Shown here: piece by piece, positions 1-9,488 of the stretch
Layout of the letters: each line of letters begins with the position of its first letter
Numbering within the stretch: the stretch's first letter is position 1
Origin: Spirogloea muscicola
Taxonomy: Eukaryota; Streptophyta; Zygnematophyceae; Spirogloeales; Spirogloeaceae
Assembly (NCBI GenBank): GCA_009602725.1
Contig: WELB01000332.1
Span: 9,971-20,878 of the forward strand
DNA length: 10,908 bases
Direction of reading: 5' to 3'
Made by a program: the position numbers and the translations under genes
The notes under the pieces: generated by a model
Databases searched by the model: none
Told to the model about the DNA's origin: nothing
Seen by the model: the letters and a program-made list of their open reading frames with translations, nothing else

Positions 1-192
1 CCGCCGCCGCCGCGGTATCTCGGCAGAGGCTTCCGCTGCCGAGCTGGAGCCGCGGGCTCAGCGCGCACGGCGCGGCATCTGGCGCCGCGTTGCAGCGCCG
101 GCCCTCCTGGAGGCTCCTCCGAGAAGGGGTGCAGCGACAGCGGCGGCGGCGGAAACGGCGGCACTCGCGGCGGCGGCGGCGGCGGTGGCGGC
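1..192 (+). other. Open in-frame extension upstream of the first ATG: possible N-terminal coding or 5' UTR, CGG-rich
   Basis: All 64 codons from base 1 to 192 in the frame of the ATG at 193 are sense codons, and no ATG occurs in that stretch. The implied peptide is rich in Arg, Ala, Gly and Ser and poor in acidic residues (for example RYLGRGFRCRAGAAG), ending in a Gly run encoded by GGC repeats at about 165-192. That composition would suit an organelle transit peptide with its start outside the window, but GC-rich untranslated leader DNA also often lacks stops. The ATG at 193 sits in a good initiation context (GGCGGCATGG), so either reading is possible. No TATA-like promoter was seen. Confidence 0.4.
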
Positions 193-3100
193 ATGGACCC
201 CTGGCGCTGGCTGGATGCGCGGCTGCAGGAGCTCAGCCTCCGCGGCGCTCCCAGGGTAAGGCCTCGCCCTCGTCGTGCCAAGCCCCAGCTTGCGTCTCTG
301 GCTCCGCCTGGCTGCACAGCCGACGGCTGGGGGCGACATGATCTGCACCGCGGGAAGCGGCGGCCGCCGTGCGAGCTCACGGCGGCGGCCATGGCGCCCG
401 GGCGCCCGGGCGCCAGGCTGCGCTGCCTGCCAGGCGCCTTGCGTGCCTACGCCGCTCGCTGCGCTGGTCAGGCTGAGGGCCTCGACGGCATCGCCGTCGG
501 CTTGCTCTTGGCGGCGACGATCTCACTCGCGCCTCGCCGCCGCGCCGCCGTCGCTGCGTCTGGCAGGGCGACGACGCGGCGGCGTCACCGGATAAACTTT
601 GCCAGCCGCCGCCGCTGCTCCAGGTGGCCGTGCCGGGACCATCCCGCCGCCGGTCCCGATCGCCGCCACCGACCTCCCGTCTCAGCGACGCCTTCGACGG
701 CGGCGTCATGGCAGCGCCCTCCTGCAAGGTGCACGTCGTCCGGCGCGGGGACTGGCTGATTGACATCGGCCGTCAGCACAAGGTCGACGTCGAGTGAGCC
801 CCCAAGCGCCCTCTCCAGCAGCCGGCAATGGCCGCTCTTGGCAATGGCCACGCTGCTGCAAGCACAATGCAGGGAGCTGTTGGTTGACGAGCACCAATAG
901 TGGATAACTTGACAGCAGATTAGTAACAGAGTAGTAACAGGATCAGTCACAGTAGAACCGGAGGGCTCCAGGAGAACTGCGACCAGCAAGCACCGCTGAC
1001 TATGTGACGCGGCTTGCTCGGTGTCACAGGTCCCTGAAGAACGCAAACCCAGAACTGCGCATCTTGGAGGTCCTCCAGGTGGGAAAGGAGCTCGTCATCC
1101 CAGCGAGCGCCGGCAGCGGCGGCCGCAAGTGGTCATCGCTGCGCGGCAGGGCGCCGGTGGGGCTGCCCTCGACCTCCGGCAGCAATGCCTGGCGCGGCCG
1201 GAGCCCCTCGCCGACGCGGCGGCAGCAGCCTGCTGGACAGGGCGTGTCGACGTCAGCAGCCAAGCCTTCGCCCTTGGCCGCTGCTGCGGTGAACCGGCCG
1301 CGCACGTCGGTGGTCGCGGCGTCCCTCCGCAAGAAGAGCCTGCTGCCGCGGCGCCCCAAGGTCCACAAGGCGGGCGCGTCGGAGCGCGCGAGCGTCATGG
1401 AGGGCACCGTGGTGGCCGCGACGCTGCAGCCCGTCCGCGCGCCGCAGTCGCAGAACCCCTGGTTCCGGCCAGCGGGAGGCGATGGGCTGCGCAAGAGGCG
1501 CAAGGGCACGTGGCCTGCGCCGCGGCTCAAGACCGTCAAAGTGGCATTCGGTGACACGCTCGCCGACATAGCCTACATGCACAAGTGAGGATTGGCACCT
1601 GAGCACGTCTGTCATCGACTACAAGTTCTGCAGCGCCAGCTGAATGATTAATTGGGCTTGTCCAACTCAACATGCATAGACTGCCATCTAAGACTGGATC
1701 GTAACACAACATTCTGTTGATGGCCTCAAGTTGTGTGATCCTGATACAATCTGGCGACTCATGCCTGCTGGTCATAAAGCTCTGATACATGAAACACACA
1801 CCACATTTGGTTCGCAGTTGAGTTACGACTTTCCGCATGCATATTCCTGAAACGCTACTGACTTCTCGCACCATTGTCATCGTACCCCTCTCTATCTTAT
1901 GCCTTCCGCAGGCTGAGCATCCGCGAGCTGCAGCGACTGAACAACCTGCGGGACGACTCCATCTTTGAAGGGGACGTGCTCGCCGTTTCAGACGGTGCGA
2001 CTGGCTACCTCCGCTGTCCAAACTCTTCTGACAAACTACCCCCTGCCCCCCCATCGCCCCTCCAACGCAGTCCCGATGAACCCAAATGTGTGAGAGTTCC
2101 CCAGCATCTGTGTACAATCCAGATTTGGACACAGATTGTGCCAATGTAACCATTGGGATTATAATTGTTGTATTAATTGCTTCATTGAAATGTACAGCGG
2201 TACACTTTCTAGAGAGGCAAATTTCTTTAGCCGCTGTCAAGTGAGAAGCGGAGTCTGTGTCTGAGAGACTGACGTGCTGATGCATCGTGGCAGGCCCGCT
2301 CGGGAGGCCACCGCAAGAGCTTCGCCCAGGCATGCGTCGCACGCACAGACCGCTCTTCTCAAGGCAGCTCCCAGGGGCATCCAAGAGCAGTGGTGGGCGG
2401 CTGGGCATCGGCGGCCCAGAGATCGTTCCTCAGAAGGTGCAGAAGGCCGGAGCGGACGGCCTCAAGGGCGTGGCACTCGAAGGTGAAAATATCGTCATTG
2501 CGCAGCACCAGCTGCTATGTGAACAGCAGCAAGTCTTCAGCAATATACGCAGAATAATAGTTATAGTAACAGCTACTTACAGCAGTTGCGTCCAGCATAT
2601 TTGCAAGAAAATGACAAGAAACTGATACAGCTACTGCCACTGCACAACTTTTAAATAGTGCCGATGGCATTTCTGAGAGGCATGCAACTGCGTGACTGGA
2701 TGTCGCACTTAAACGTCTGCTGCACTGCAGGCCGATGGAAAAATAGGAGAAAAGGCTTTCAACCTGGAATTGGCGGCTGGATGCGCTTCAACTCACCTGT
2801 CACTGATGGGTGGGCACGCTGACTTGCCGTCTTATCGTTCTCACATGGCTAGAGACTTGGTCCTGGAGAGAGCATCTTGTCATTGCTTTTGCACTGCTCC
2901 TTCAATTTGCATGAATAGCTGCTGCCTGTGCTTAAGCAATCCGTTATTCCGATATGTCAGCTTTGTGAGCAGCCCCTTTGGTTGGAGATGGGGGGCATTC
3001 CACGAGGTATATACATTGAAGTCAAGCTGTGCAGTCAAAGTCCCTGGAAGACCAAGTGCTGCGACATTCTATTTAGCATGGACTGTGATACAGCCTCTGA

Positions 3101-4197
3101 CATAGTTAGTTCCTTGTTAATGATTGGAGCTGTACTGTCCACCTCGATGAAGGCGGGGAAGTCACAGTTTCTATGTGTGCCCAATGCAGGGCGTTGATTT
3201 GGCTGCGGACTTCGGGACGCCAATCCTGGCCTCAGACAGGGGCATGGTCACTTTTGCTGGCTGGAGCGGCGGGTGAGAATATATCAGACAACAGCCTTCT
3301 CATCTGCCTGTTCCAGAATCTCTTATCAAGCCTGCCATCTATAGTGAAATTTGTCAGTAGCTCCACTCAGTACTGTCCATTTGCACCTCAATAACCTCAT
3401 TACGAAAAGTTTGCTGATACACTGTCAACAAGAGCCTTACCATGGAGGTGACAGGCTGCTTCTGTAACCAACCGTGGCAACTTTTATTGTCTCAGGTATG
3501 GGTATTTGGTTGCCATCCAGCACGATGGCGGACTGGTGACGCGCTATGGCCACTGCTGCGCCATACATGCTCGAGTTGGACAGGTAGCGAGCTCGTGCCT
3601 TGCAAGCACAATAGCTTTAAGGGGAAACGTTTAGAGCTGAACCAGGACAGGATTTCTTGCACTAGACAGGAGCTGCATGGCTCTGCATATTTCAGTTCTT
3701 AAGTCTTTCGCAGCCATAGCACTTACTGACAACGTGCTGTGACCATATTGCCTGCGCTTCATTCCACTTGCATGCTGGGTAGAGCAGGTCTGTTGGTTGA
3801 AAATAGCTCCCGAAGACGCAATTGCCGCTGCTATACTCATGCAGATGGTCATCTGTTTGCAACCTGCAGCACGTGTCCAAGGGCCAGCAGGTGGCTGCTG
3901 TGGGCGCCACTGGCCATGCAACCGGGCCGCACCTGCATTTTGAGGGTGAGCCATGACTGGACACATGAGGACCAAGGTGTCAGGGACATTGTTCAGTTGC
4001 TATTAAGCGAGAGGCCGAGTTTTTGTGCTACTGCCACGACTGCTGTATATACAGATGGACTGGCGACCTCACAATGTAGGCTGTCATCAACTCTTGAGTG
4101 TAAGATTTGGCATAGCTAACCAGATGGCATATTTTGCTTCCTGGCAGTACGGAAGAACGGCGAAGCCCTGGATCCATTCAAGTGGGTCAACCTGTGA
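193..4197 (+). CDS. LysM-LysM-M23 zinc metallopeptidase, 11 exons (peptidoglycan endopeptidase-like)
   Basis: I assembled this gene by hand from splice sites. Exons: 193-255, 567-793, 1030-1584, 1912-1994, 2294-2482, 2731-2809, 2961-3006, 3190-3272, 3496-3583, 3870-3945, 4148-4197. Intron phases are 0,2,2,1,1,2,0,2,0,1, all GT-AG, giving 512 residues and a TGA stop. Counting from the ATG at 193, LysM 1 is about residues 75-121 (VRRGDWLIDIGRQHKVDVES, then NPEL and ELVIP). A basic Ser/Arg/Pro-rich linker spans 122-265, and LysM 2 is about 266-307 (VAFGDTLADIA, then FEGDVLAV). The M23 domain is about 385-510: GWMRFNSPVTDGFVSSPFGW, then HEGVD, GTPILASDRG, FAGWSGGYGY, RYGH, ATGPHLHFEV. Expected zinc ligands H413, D417 and H494 and catalytic H461 and H492 are all present. 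By family knowledge such proteins bind glycan strands and cut peptide cross-links of peptidoglycan. Acting on plastid peptidoglycan is inference. The start is the least certain part: the frame is open upstream, and a second Met lies at 708. Confidence 0.93.
364..414. repeat. Two GC-rich palindromes inside intron 1 of the M23 gene
   Basis: CCGCCGTG at 364-371 pairs perfectly with CACGGCGG at 378-385 across a 6-base loop. Immediately after it, 393-414 is a perfect 22-base palindrome made of alternating GGCGCCC and GGGCGCC blocks. Both lie within the predicted first intron (256-566), so they are not coding in the model. They may be structural noise of a CG-rich 5' region or could form hairpins in the pre-mRNA; no function is claimed. 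Confidence 0.6.
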
Positions 4198-5013
4198 TGG
4201 ACAGCCCCACACACTGATTTTGAGCTCCCTCAACATGATCCTTCAAGTCTGCAGTGGGCAGATTCTGTCCGTAGATGCTGGTGCTTCTATGCAGTGTCGT
4301 CTGGACCTGCAGCGTAGTGTCCACAGTCGAGCAATGAAGCACAGTCGCTTGGTCGTTGAGCAAAGAATGCTACAGCAAGAGCTAATTGCTGGTAGAGTAG
4401 CCAAAGCTGCTTATATAGAACAGCAATCGACTTCTTGCAGTCAGAAGAGGTGCCTGGCATGTAGTTGATCCAGTGCTGCCATCAGAGTGACAGGAGTACC
4501 CCAGATTGAGGTGCACTACAAGTTGATGTGCTACTTTAGTCAGGTCGAATGAAGCGCAGGGTATGCCGCCCTTGACTGAGCAGCCGCAAGGCTTTTGGGC
4601 GACATGGGATGGCAACCATCTCTGTACCACTGTCAGAAAAATGTAGTCAGTGTTCCCAGATCCTGGGACCTGAAGTGCAAAACTCTACCCTGCCAAAGAA
4701 GTCCAATTTCTACATGCCCAGCGGTACTCTGGGCTCACTCTGCTGTACTACTGCTCATCTTTGACAGGTGTTGCAACACGTTGAATGTCACTTGTGGCTG
4801 GTCGATTATATGACATTACTGGGCAAACAGGATATGGCATGTCAGTGACTTCGCTATGTGAGCCCAAGCCAATGACATCTCAGTGACTTCGCTATATGAG
4901 CCCAAGCCAAAAGTTGCAAACAGCATTGGAAGACATGCTGAGATGTGGCCGCGTATGGTACATGCACAGTAAAATTGGTCTACAATAGTGTCAGCTGTGC
5001 TCCCGCATGTTCA
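4198..5013. other. Intergenic interval between convergent genes (both 3' ends)
   Basis: The plus-strand peptidase gene stops at 4197 and the minus-strand LisH gene stops at 5014, so this 816-base stretch must hold both 3' UTRs and polyadenylation sites. I saw neither AATAAA nor the green-algal TGTAA signal on the appropriate strands, so transcript ends cannot be placed. Short open frames here (for example 4025-4468 plus) show no recognisable domain and look like chance. The only structure found is the direct repeat at 4843-4910. Confidence 0.6.
4843..4910. repeat. Tandem direct repeat, two 30-base copies, period 38
   Basis: The first copy is at 4843-4872 and the second at 4881-4910. They begin CAGTGACTTCGCTAT, end GAGCCCAAGCCAA, and differ by one base (G or A after CTAT). 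They are separated by eight bases, TGACATCT. The copies lie between the 3' ends of the two convergent genes. Near identity implies a recent duplication or maintained sequence. Confidence 0.85.
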
Positions 5014-7794
5014 TCAGCACTGTATTGAGCACAGCAGCTCCTGTGGCTGCTCTCCGGCAGGGAGGACTGGCTTGCAGGCTAGCGCCTCCAGAAGCTCAGC
5101 CATATGAGTATCCGTTGAAATAGCATCTAGTATGTCGTCAACGGCTAGGTCGCCCACAAATCCCTCCGGTTCCAAGCTGACCTCCGCCAGGGCCTCATGC
5201 CTGGCACTACAAGACGATTCTTGTTAGGAAGGGTTCAGCATAATCTTGCCGAAGATTCAGCACAATTTCCAATCTTTGCTGCTGAATGACGTACTGAGAA
5301 GCGGAAGAGAGAGTTTTTGTACCTGTCACTTAATCCCTCCTGACAAGGGCCTCTGCTTGAAGCCGAGTTGATCGCCTCGGCGATCATCCCGGGCAGGTCC
5401 ATGTCGCTCGCAAACATGTCGCTCACCATCGCCCGGAAGCTGGCCTCATCAAGCGGCTCCTCAAAGTTGCATTCGTCGAGGGCAGAGTCTCCAGCAGTAA
5501 GAGGCTGCTCGGCCTCTTTGTCGCCAATGGCTGACATCTGGGCTAGTGCATCTTGCGATGGAAGCTCGTCCCTTGAGTTGCTGTCCTTGACTGCAGCTCC
5601 GGATAGCCTGGGCTTGGCCGAGCTGCCAGTGGAAAGGCCGTAATGTGGCGGTGGGGCCTCATGGCCATGCTTCGTGCACTTTGCCGCTGCATCATATTTA
5701 CAGAAAGATGAAGTTACGGACTTAAACCCTCTGGTACTCACTGAAGGTGCGCGTCTCAGCAGGTTCAGGTACAACATGCATCACCAACAAGGAGCATGAG
5801 GGGTTGACTGACGGCTTGCTCCGGCAGCAGAACTCTGAAGAGAGATTTCAATGATCACATGGCTTACAGAAACATCGCGCAGGCACTCAGCCGTGAGACT
5901 TTACTGTTGCGCTGCACAGTGAAGTGCTTACGAATGGGCTACATGGTATGTCGGGAAAACCTGGAGAATGGCCGCTGGTCGTGCGCATCCGCTTCTTGGG
6001 GTTGGACCGCTTCCGGGCACTACTCGGCGACCGGGCCACAGGACCATCATGTTGCAGCGAGCTCTTGGCGACTGGGGAGAGTGGCTGGAGGCATGGAGCG
6101 TCAGGCGACGGCAAGGCCTCGAGCGCATCGCCAGAAGTAATTGCCACGGACGTACACCGCCAGTCCTTGGGACTCGAGTGGTGCTCGCTCGGGGTCCGGC
6201 GGTCCTGCGAGATTTGTGGGCAGTGTCCAGAGGCCCCAGGTTGCTGCGCCTGCTGGCTCGGCGACGTGGACGGCAGCGGGGAAGCCTGTCTGGCATGTCC
6301 CAGGACCGTGGTGGCGTCGCCAGTGACTGGAGAGGCTGCAACACCACCCAAGTCTCAGCTGCGGAAAGTACAATCCATTATACTGCGCAACGAGAGGTGT
6401 CCCGCTCCGACATCTGGAGCTGCGCAGCGACGAGCGGCGGCAAACGATGGCCAGGAGGCAGGTAGAAAGCACCAATGGAGGAGGGAGGAGTCGCCGCGAG
6501 CCTGACGCAGGCGGGGAAGAGGTTGCGGTGCAGCTGCGGGCACGGCGCTCCCAGCGCCGCGGCTGGCATCGCCAGGACCGCTTGCCTGGGGCCCTTGGTA
6601 CCCTCATCGGCAGGCGGCACGACGCCATTGCCGCCACTGCCGGCGCCCCCAGCCACGCGGAGCGCCGCTGCGCCGTCTTGCGCGACGATGGCGTAGGAGG
6701 GCGAGCTGGAGTGCACTGGCCCAACCGTATTTTGCTTGGCCTGGCTGCCATTCTCCTTGCAGTGAGGACCGGCTGCGCCGTGCCACGCCCTGGCCCTCCT
6801 CCCGGCCCTGGCGGTGGCGTGCTGGGCGGGCGCCGCTGCCGGCATGGGTTCCACGACGTCCGCAGCCTTGGCCTTAACATGCGGCCCTGGAGCTGCACGG
6901 AGAAGCAGACACGAACGCAAATATTGTTTTGTGTAATCGATTCTATGATGTGCGCCATTAGCTCGCGGTCATTGTGCAGTCGCACAACGTGAACGATCTT
7001 AAGGAGATTCAAAGAATCTCTCATTGTCTATAGCTAAGTACCATGAAGGTAACGTAATGGATTGCAAATTCATAGATGAGGGTCCAATTCCGTCCTTGGC
7101 CAACTTAAGGAGAGCCAAAAGCCGTGGCCCACGAGCATGCGGCTGCGAAGCTCTGCCATCGACTGAGGAGCTCTGTGCGGACCACACGGCTCAGCCGCCT
7201 CACCGAGGGCAGCGCTGCCGCCGCGCTGCCGGAAACCGTCCAGCGCGGCGCCGACGGAGCGCGCGAGCTGCTCCGAGCGCCGCAGCTCGTCGTGCACCCA
7301 GCTCTCGCGGCCCTTGAGCGCGATATACTCGTCCAGGATGGCCTCCAGGCTGCGGATCGCCCTCGACGCCTGCGCCGCAGAGGCGGCCAAGGGCCGGCGC
7401 ATCAGGAGGCTCCCGCGAAGGCGCTTCCGCCGCAGCAGACGCCGTAATTCTCGGCGGCGGCAGCGGCGGAGCCCCCAGGGGCGCAGCTGACCTTGGCGGC
7501 GGCGCAGAGCATGTGGGCGGCCTCGCCGCGGAAGGCGGCCAGCGTGGCCGGCAGCCGCTGGTCCTCCAGGTACTGCTGGACCAGCGCCGCCACCTCCGCG
7601 CCCGTCGCGCCGCCGCCGCCGCCGCCNGGCGGCGCCGGAGGCGCTGGGCTGCCGGCGCGGCGGCGGGCTGCCTGCCTCGAGGCGGCGAGAGTTCGAAACT
7701 TCAAACTCTGTGTGCAGCCCGCGCTCCGTTTTTGCCGCGCAGGAATCAGAGAAATCGAGCTCTTTTGCAAGGGGCCGGGGTTTAGGATTTTCAT
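5014..7794 (-). CDS. LisH-domain protein, NPAT-like (putative nuclear transcription co-activator), multi-exon, 5' end unresolved
   Basis: Minus-strand gene with exons about 7794-7492, 7423-7204, 6892-6473, 6335-5932, one or two exons within 5834-5323, and 5206-5014. Junctions 7203/6893 (TCG|GTGAGG to a pyrimidine-rich CAG, phase 1) and 5322/5207 (CAG|GTACAA to TTGTAG, phase 2) are well supported. 7491/7424 would be a GC-rich 68-base intron. 6472/6336 and everything between 5931 and about 5680 are tentative. The N-terminal motif EVAALVQQYLEDQRLPATLA fits LisH, a dimerisation helix pair. After the first intron, SLEAILDEYIALKGRE resembles the segment following LisH in animal NPAT, a histone-gene co-activator. 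The middle is low complexity and carries a basic cluster, RKRSNPKKRMR (about 5965-6000), that looks like a nuclear localisation signal. The C-terminal region is acidic (CNFEEPLDE; GDLAVDDILDAI). The NPAT link is inference from two short motifs. The first Met is uncertain because of an N at 7627; 7794 and 7869 are in-frame candidates. Confidence 0.6.
7627..7627. other. Ambiguous base (N) inside the LisH exon, in a CGG run
   Basis: A single N sits in a run of CCG/CGG triplets just before the LisH motif of the minus-strand gene. The triplet run suggests a collapsed or poorly read repeat, so the number of missing bases is unknown. The upstream reading frame and the start codon of the gene therefore cannot be trusted across this point. 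Confidence 0.9.
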
Positions 7795-8105
7795 ACCTTG
7801 ACACCCTCCTGGAATGGTGTGTGTCTTGAGTGATGGAGGGCCTGCGTGTCCAAGTACAAAAGCAAGCACGTTGAGAGGTGTACATCACCTGCTGTAAAGC
7901 TGACCTACTTAAGAACCTCAAGTCAGCATGTATCGGTCGTTAACTGATGCCTGATCACCGAACGGCAGTTGACAAGCCAGGGTTCTCATTTCGCGGCAGA
8001 GAGAAGAAGCACATAACAACGAGAGATGTTTCCTTGGTGTTTTTAAAAATCCAGCTGTAAAGCCAGCCGAGTGCATGCAGAGGGTGTCATATCTACGTCA
8101 GCAGT

Positions 8106-8859
8106 GAGAGAAGCCGCTAGGTGCACATGAAATACTAAGGAGCCACATCGAGCCAATACCCTCTTCAGGCAGACGCCAACGCAAAGCATAGGGATATAGT
8201 GGAGCATAGCATATAGTGGAGCCCTATGCTAAGCGGGGCTGATGTCTATATCTTTCCAAAGTGTGAAAGCTGGCTGGAGGGGACTTCACTACCCATGGGT
8301 GAGCACAAAGAGAGGGCGCGCACTGAGCATTAAGCGAAAGGGAGGCTGAGCGAAGCCAGTACACTGGTTAGGACACAGACCAACTTAGAGGGGCTGAGGC
8401 AACAAATGAAAGAAGTCAGCTCTTTGAAAGGTGGCGATGACTGTCAAAGGCCAGCCCGAAATGCTGTGCACAAGCTGAAGGGTCAGCAGACTTCCTGTCT
8501 TCACAGGAACGTGGGATGCCACTTCATTTGCGTATGAACAAGGAGAAAAAGAGACGCCGCACGGTGCGCATGAAATGCACGGGAGACCAGATCAAGCCAG
8601 TACACTGCTCAGGTAAGGCTAGTGCCAAGGATGGGTCTACACAAGGCGAAGCCCTGTTTGCAGAACAATAAGTGCTTCCAGCAATGGCTGTTGAAGGCCA
8701 CTCAGCAGAGAATGACAAGATCTGTAGGGGACGGAACTGCACTCCACGATCTGGCGCTCAACAATTCGTAGTCAGCAGCCGCAAGTCAAAGCTGAGACAA
8801 GAGAAGGCGTGTGGTGCACAATTTGTAAGAGGGAGGCCAAGCCGAGCCAAATTGATAGC
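8106..8859. repeat. Diverged copies of a ~55-base motif, spaced about 200-250 bases; fifth copy at 10304-10357
   Basis: Four related blocks start near 8106, 8309, 8549 and 8800. A typical block starts AAAGAGA, has GGTGCGCATGAAAT in the middle, and ends AAGCCAGTACACTG. The exact 14-mer AAGCCAGTACACTG occurs at 8353-8366 and 8594-8607; GTGCACATGAAAT (8121-8133) and GTGCGCATGAAAT (8564-8576) differ at one base. A further copy at 10304-10357, on the far side of the inverted repeat, shares GGTGCGCA and ATCAAGCCAGTAC with the block at 8549. The block at 8800 is the weakest match. This looks like a degenerate tandem or dispersed repeat; no known family is recognised. Confidence 0.6.
8185..8230. repeat. 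Small inverted repeat enclosing a direct repeat
   Basis: AGCATAGGG at 8185-8193 is the reverse complement of CCCTATGCT at 8222-8230. Between them the 12-mer ATATAGTGGAGC occurs twice, at 8194-8205 and 8211-8222. The arrangement could fold into a hairpin with a 28-base loop. Confidence 0.75.
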
Positions 8860-9101
8860 CTAGGGCAAAAACATTGGGTACAACCGAAGCGAAGTCCTAG
8901 GCTAGAGGGCTTAGTTATACACTCGAGGTTACTAAGGGCCACTTTGGGCAAGCGCGGCCACATTGACTGGTGGCCACTTTTACACTGGTCGGTCGGGCGC
9001 GCCGAGGGTTACGTGTCGCGCGCTTGAGTGAGATGAGATGACCGGCTTTACAACCTTGCGCGCCCGGTCGCGGTCATTCGCCACGGAGGCGCCACATTGG
9101 G

Positions 9102-9223
9102 CGCTGACTAGGACGTCTGTTGCCCCCGTTAAGGAGGAAAAACGCGCCGTTTTCACATTTGACGCTGACTAGGACGCCCTTAACCCCCGTTTAAGGGAGG
9201 AAACGGCGCCGTTTGCCACGAGG
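9102..9223. repeat. 61-base tandem duplication in the left arm of the inverted repeat
   Basis: Unit 1 (9102-9162) and unit 2 (9163-9223) both begin CGCTGACTAGGACG. Both then carry a CCCCCGTTAA-type block, a GGAGGAAA block and CGCCGTTT, and have diverged elsewhere. The right arm has a single counterpart around 9505-9557, so the duplication arose after the two arms were formed. Confidence 0.75.
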
Positions 9224-9358
9224 GTGGTCAACATTTCGGCCCTCCTCCCGAGGATGGCCGAATACTCGACCCCTCCCGCTCCCGCACGTGCAGGCGGCCT
9301 CGGCCTCCGTGGCGGCGACCGCCCCATGGCCCGGTGGTCAGCAAGGGAGTGACCGCCC

Positions 9359-9377
9359 GGCCACTTGATAAGTGGCC
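9359..9377. repeat. Perfect short hairpin in the centre of the inverted repeat
   Basis: GGCCACTT at 9359-9366 pairs with AAGTGGCC at 9370-9377 across a 3-base loop. A related sequence at the left edge of the element (GGCCAC and GTGGCC near 8956-8976) suggests the motif is reused in the element. Confidence 0.8.
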
Positions 9378-9456
9378 CTGAGGGCCTGTTTACACTTAGT
9401 CGACTGGTCACGGTCGCCTTGACCGCCTTGTCAGCGGGTGGGGGTGGGGTGGTCAA

Positions 9457-9488
9457 AACTGGGCCCTCATCGGGAAGAGGGCCCAGTT
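9457..9488. repeat. Perfect 12-bp stem hairpin at the inner end of the right arm
   Basis: AACTGGGCCCTC at 9457-9468 pairs perfectly with GAGGGCCCAGTT at 9477-9488 around an 8-base loop. It lies at the inner end of the right arm, where the left arm has only a weaker counterpart (TCGGCC and GGCCGA near 9236-9261). It resembles a strong terminator-like stem but lacks a following T run, so no terminator is called. Confidence 0.8.

Larger units (their letters stand above)
7922..8954. other. No gene recognised; repeat-derived intergenic DNA
   Basis: Upstream of the minus-strand LisH gene this stretch has only short frames without recognisable domains (for example 8524-8742 minus, 8672-8863 plus). 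It does contain diverged copies of a motif of about 55 bases (listed separately) and a small inverted and direct repeat at 8185-8230. The promoter of the LisH gene should lie in its left part, but no clear core element was seen. Confidence 0.6.

Noticed and set aside
1024-1569. Long open frames on the minus strand and in the other plus frame across 1024-1569
   Set aside because: They overlap exon 3 of the peptidase gene, which carries the second half of LysM 1 and the first half of LysM 2. The alternatives are Arg/Ala/Pro-rich with no domain and reflect high GC content.
1536-2408. 290-residue minus-strand open frame
   Set aside because: It crosses two introns and parts of three exons of the well-supported plus-strand gene and has no recognisable domain.
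3442-3702. Frame starting at the ATG at 3442 as a separate small gene
   Set aside because: It overlaps exon 9 of the M23 domain in a different frame; the exon 9 frame carries the RYGH motif and matches flanking phases.
5924-6992. Several plus-strand open frames of 150-190 residues opposite the LisH gene
   Set aside because: Composition is Arg/Gly/Ala-rich with no motif; the opposite strand has phase-consistent exons with a basic cluster.
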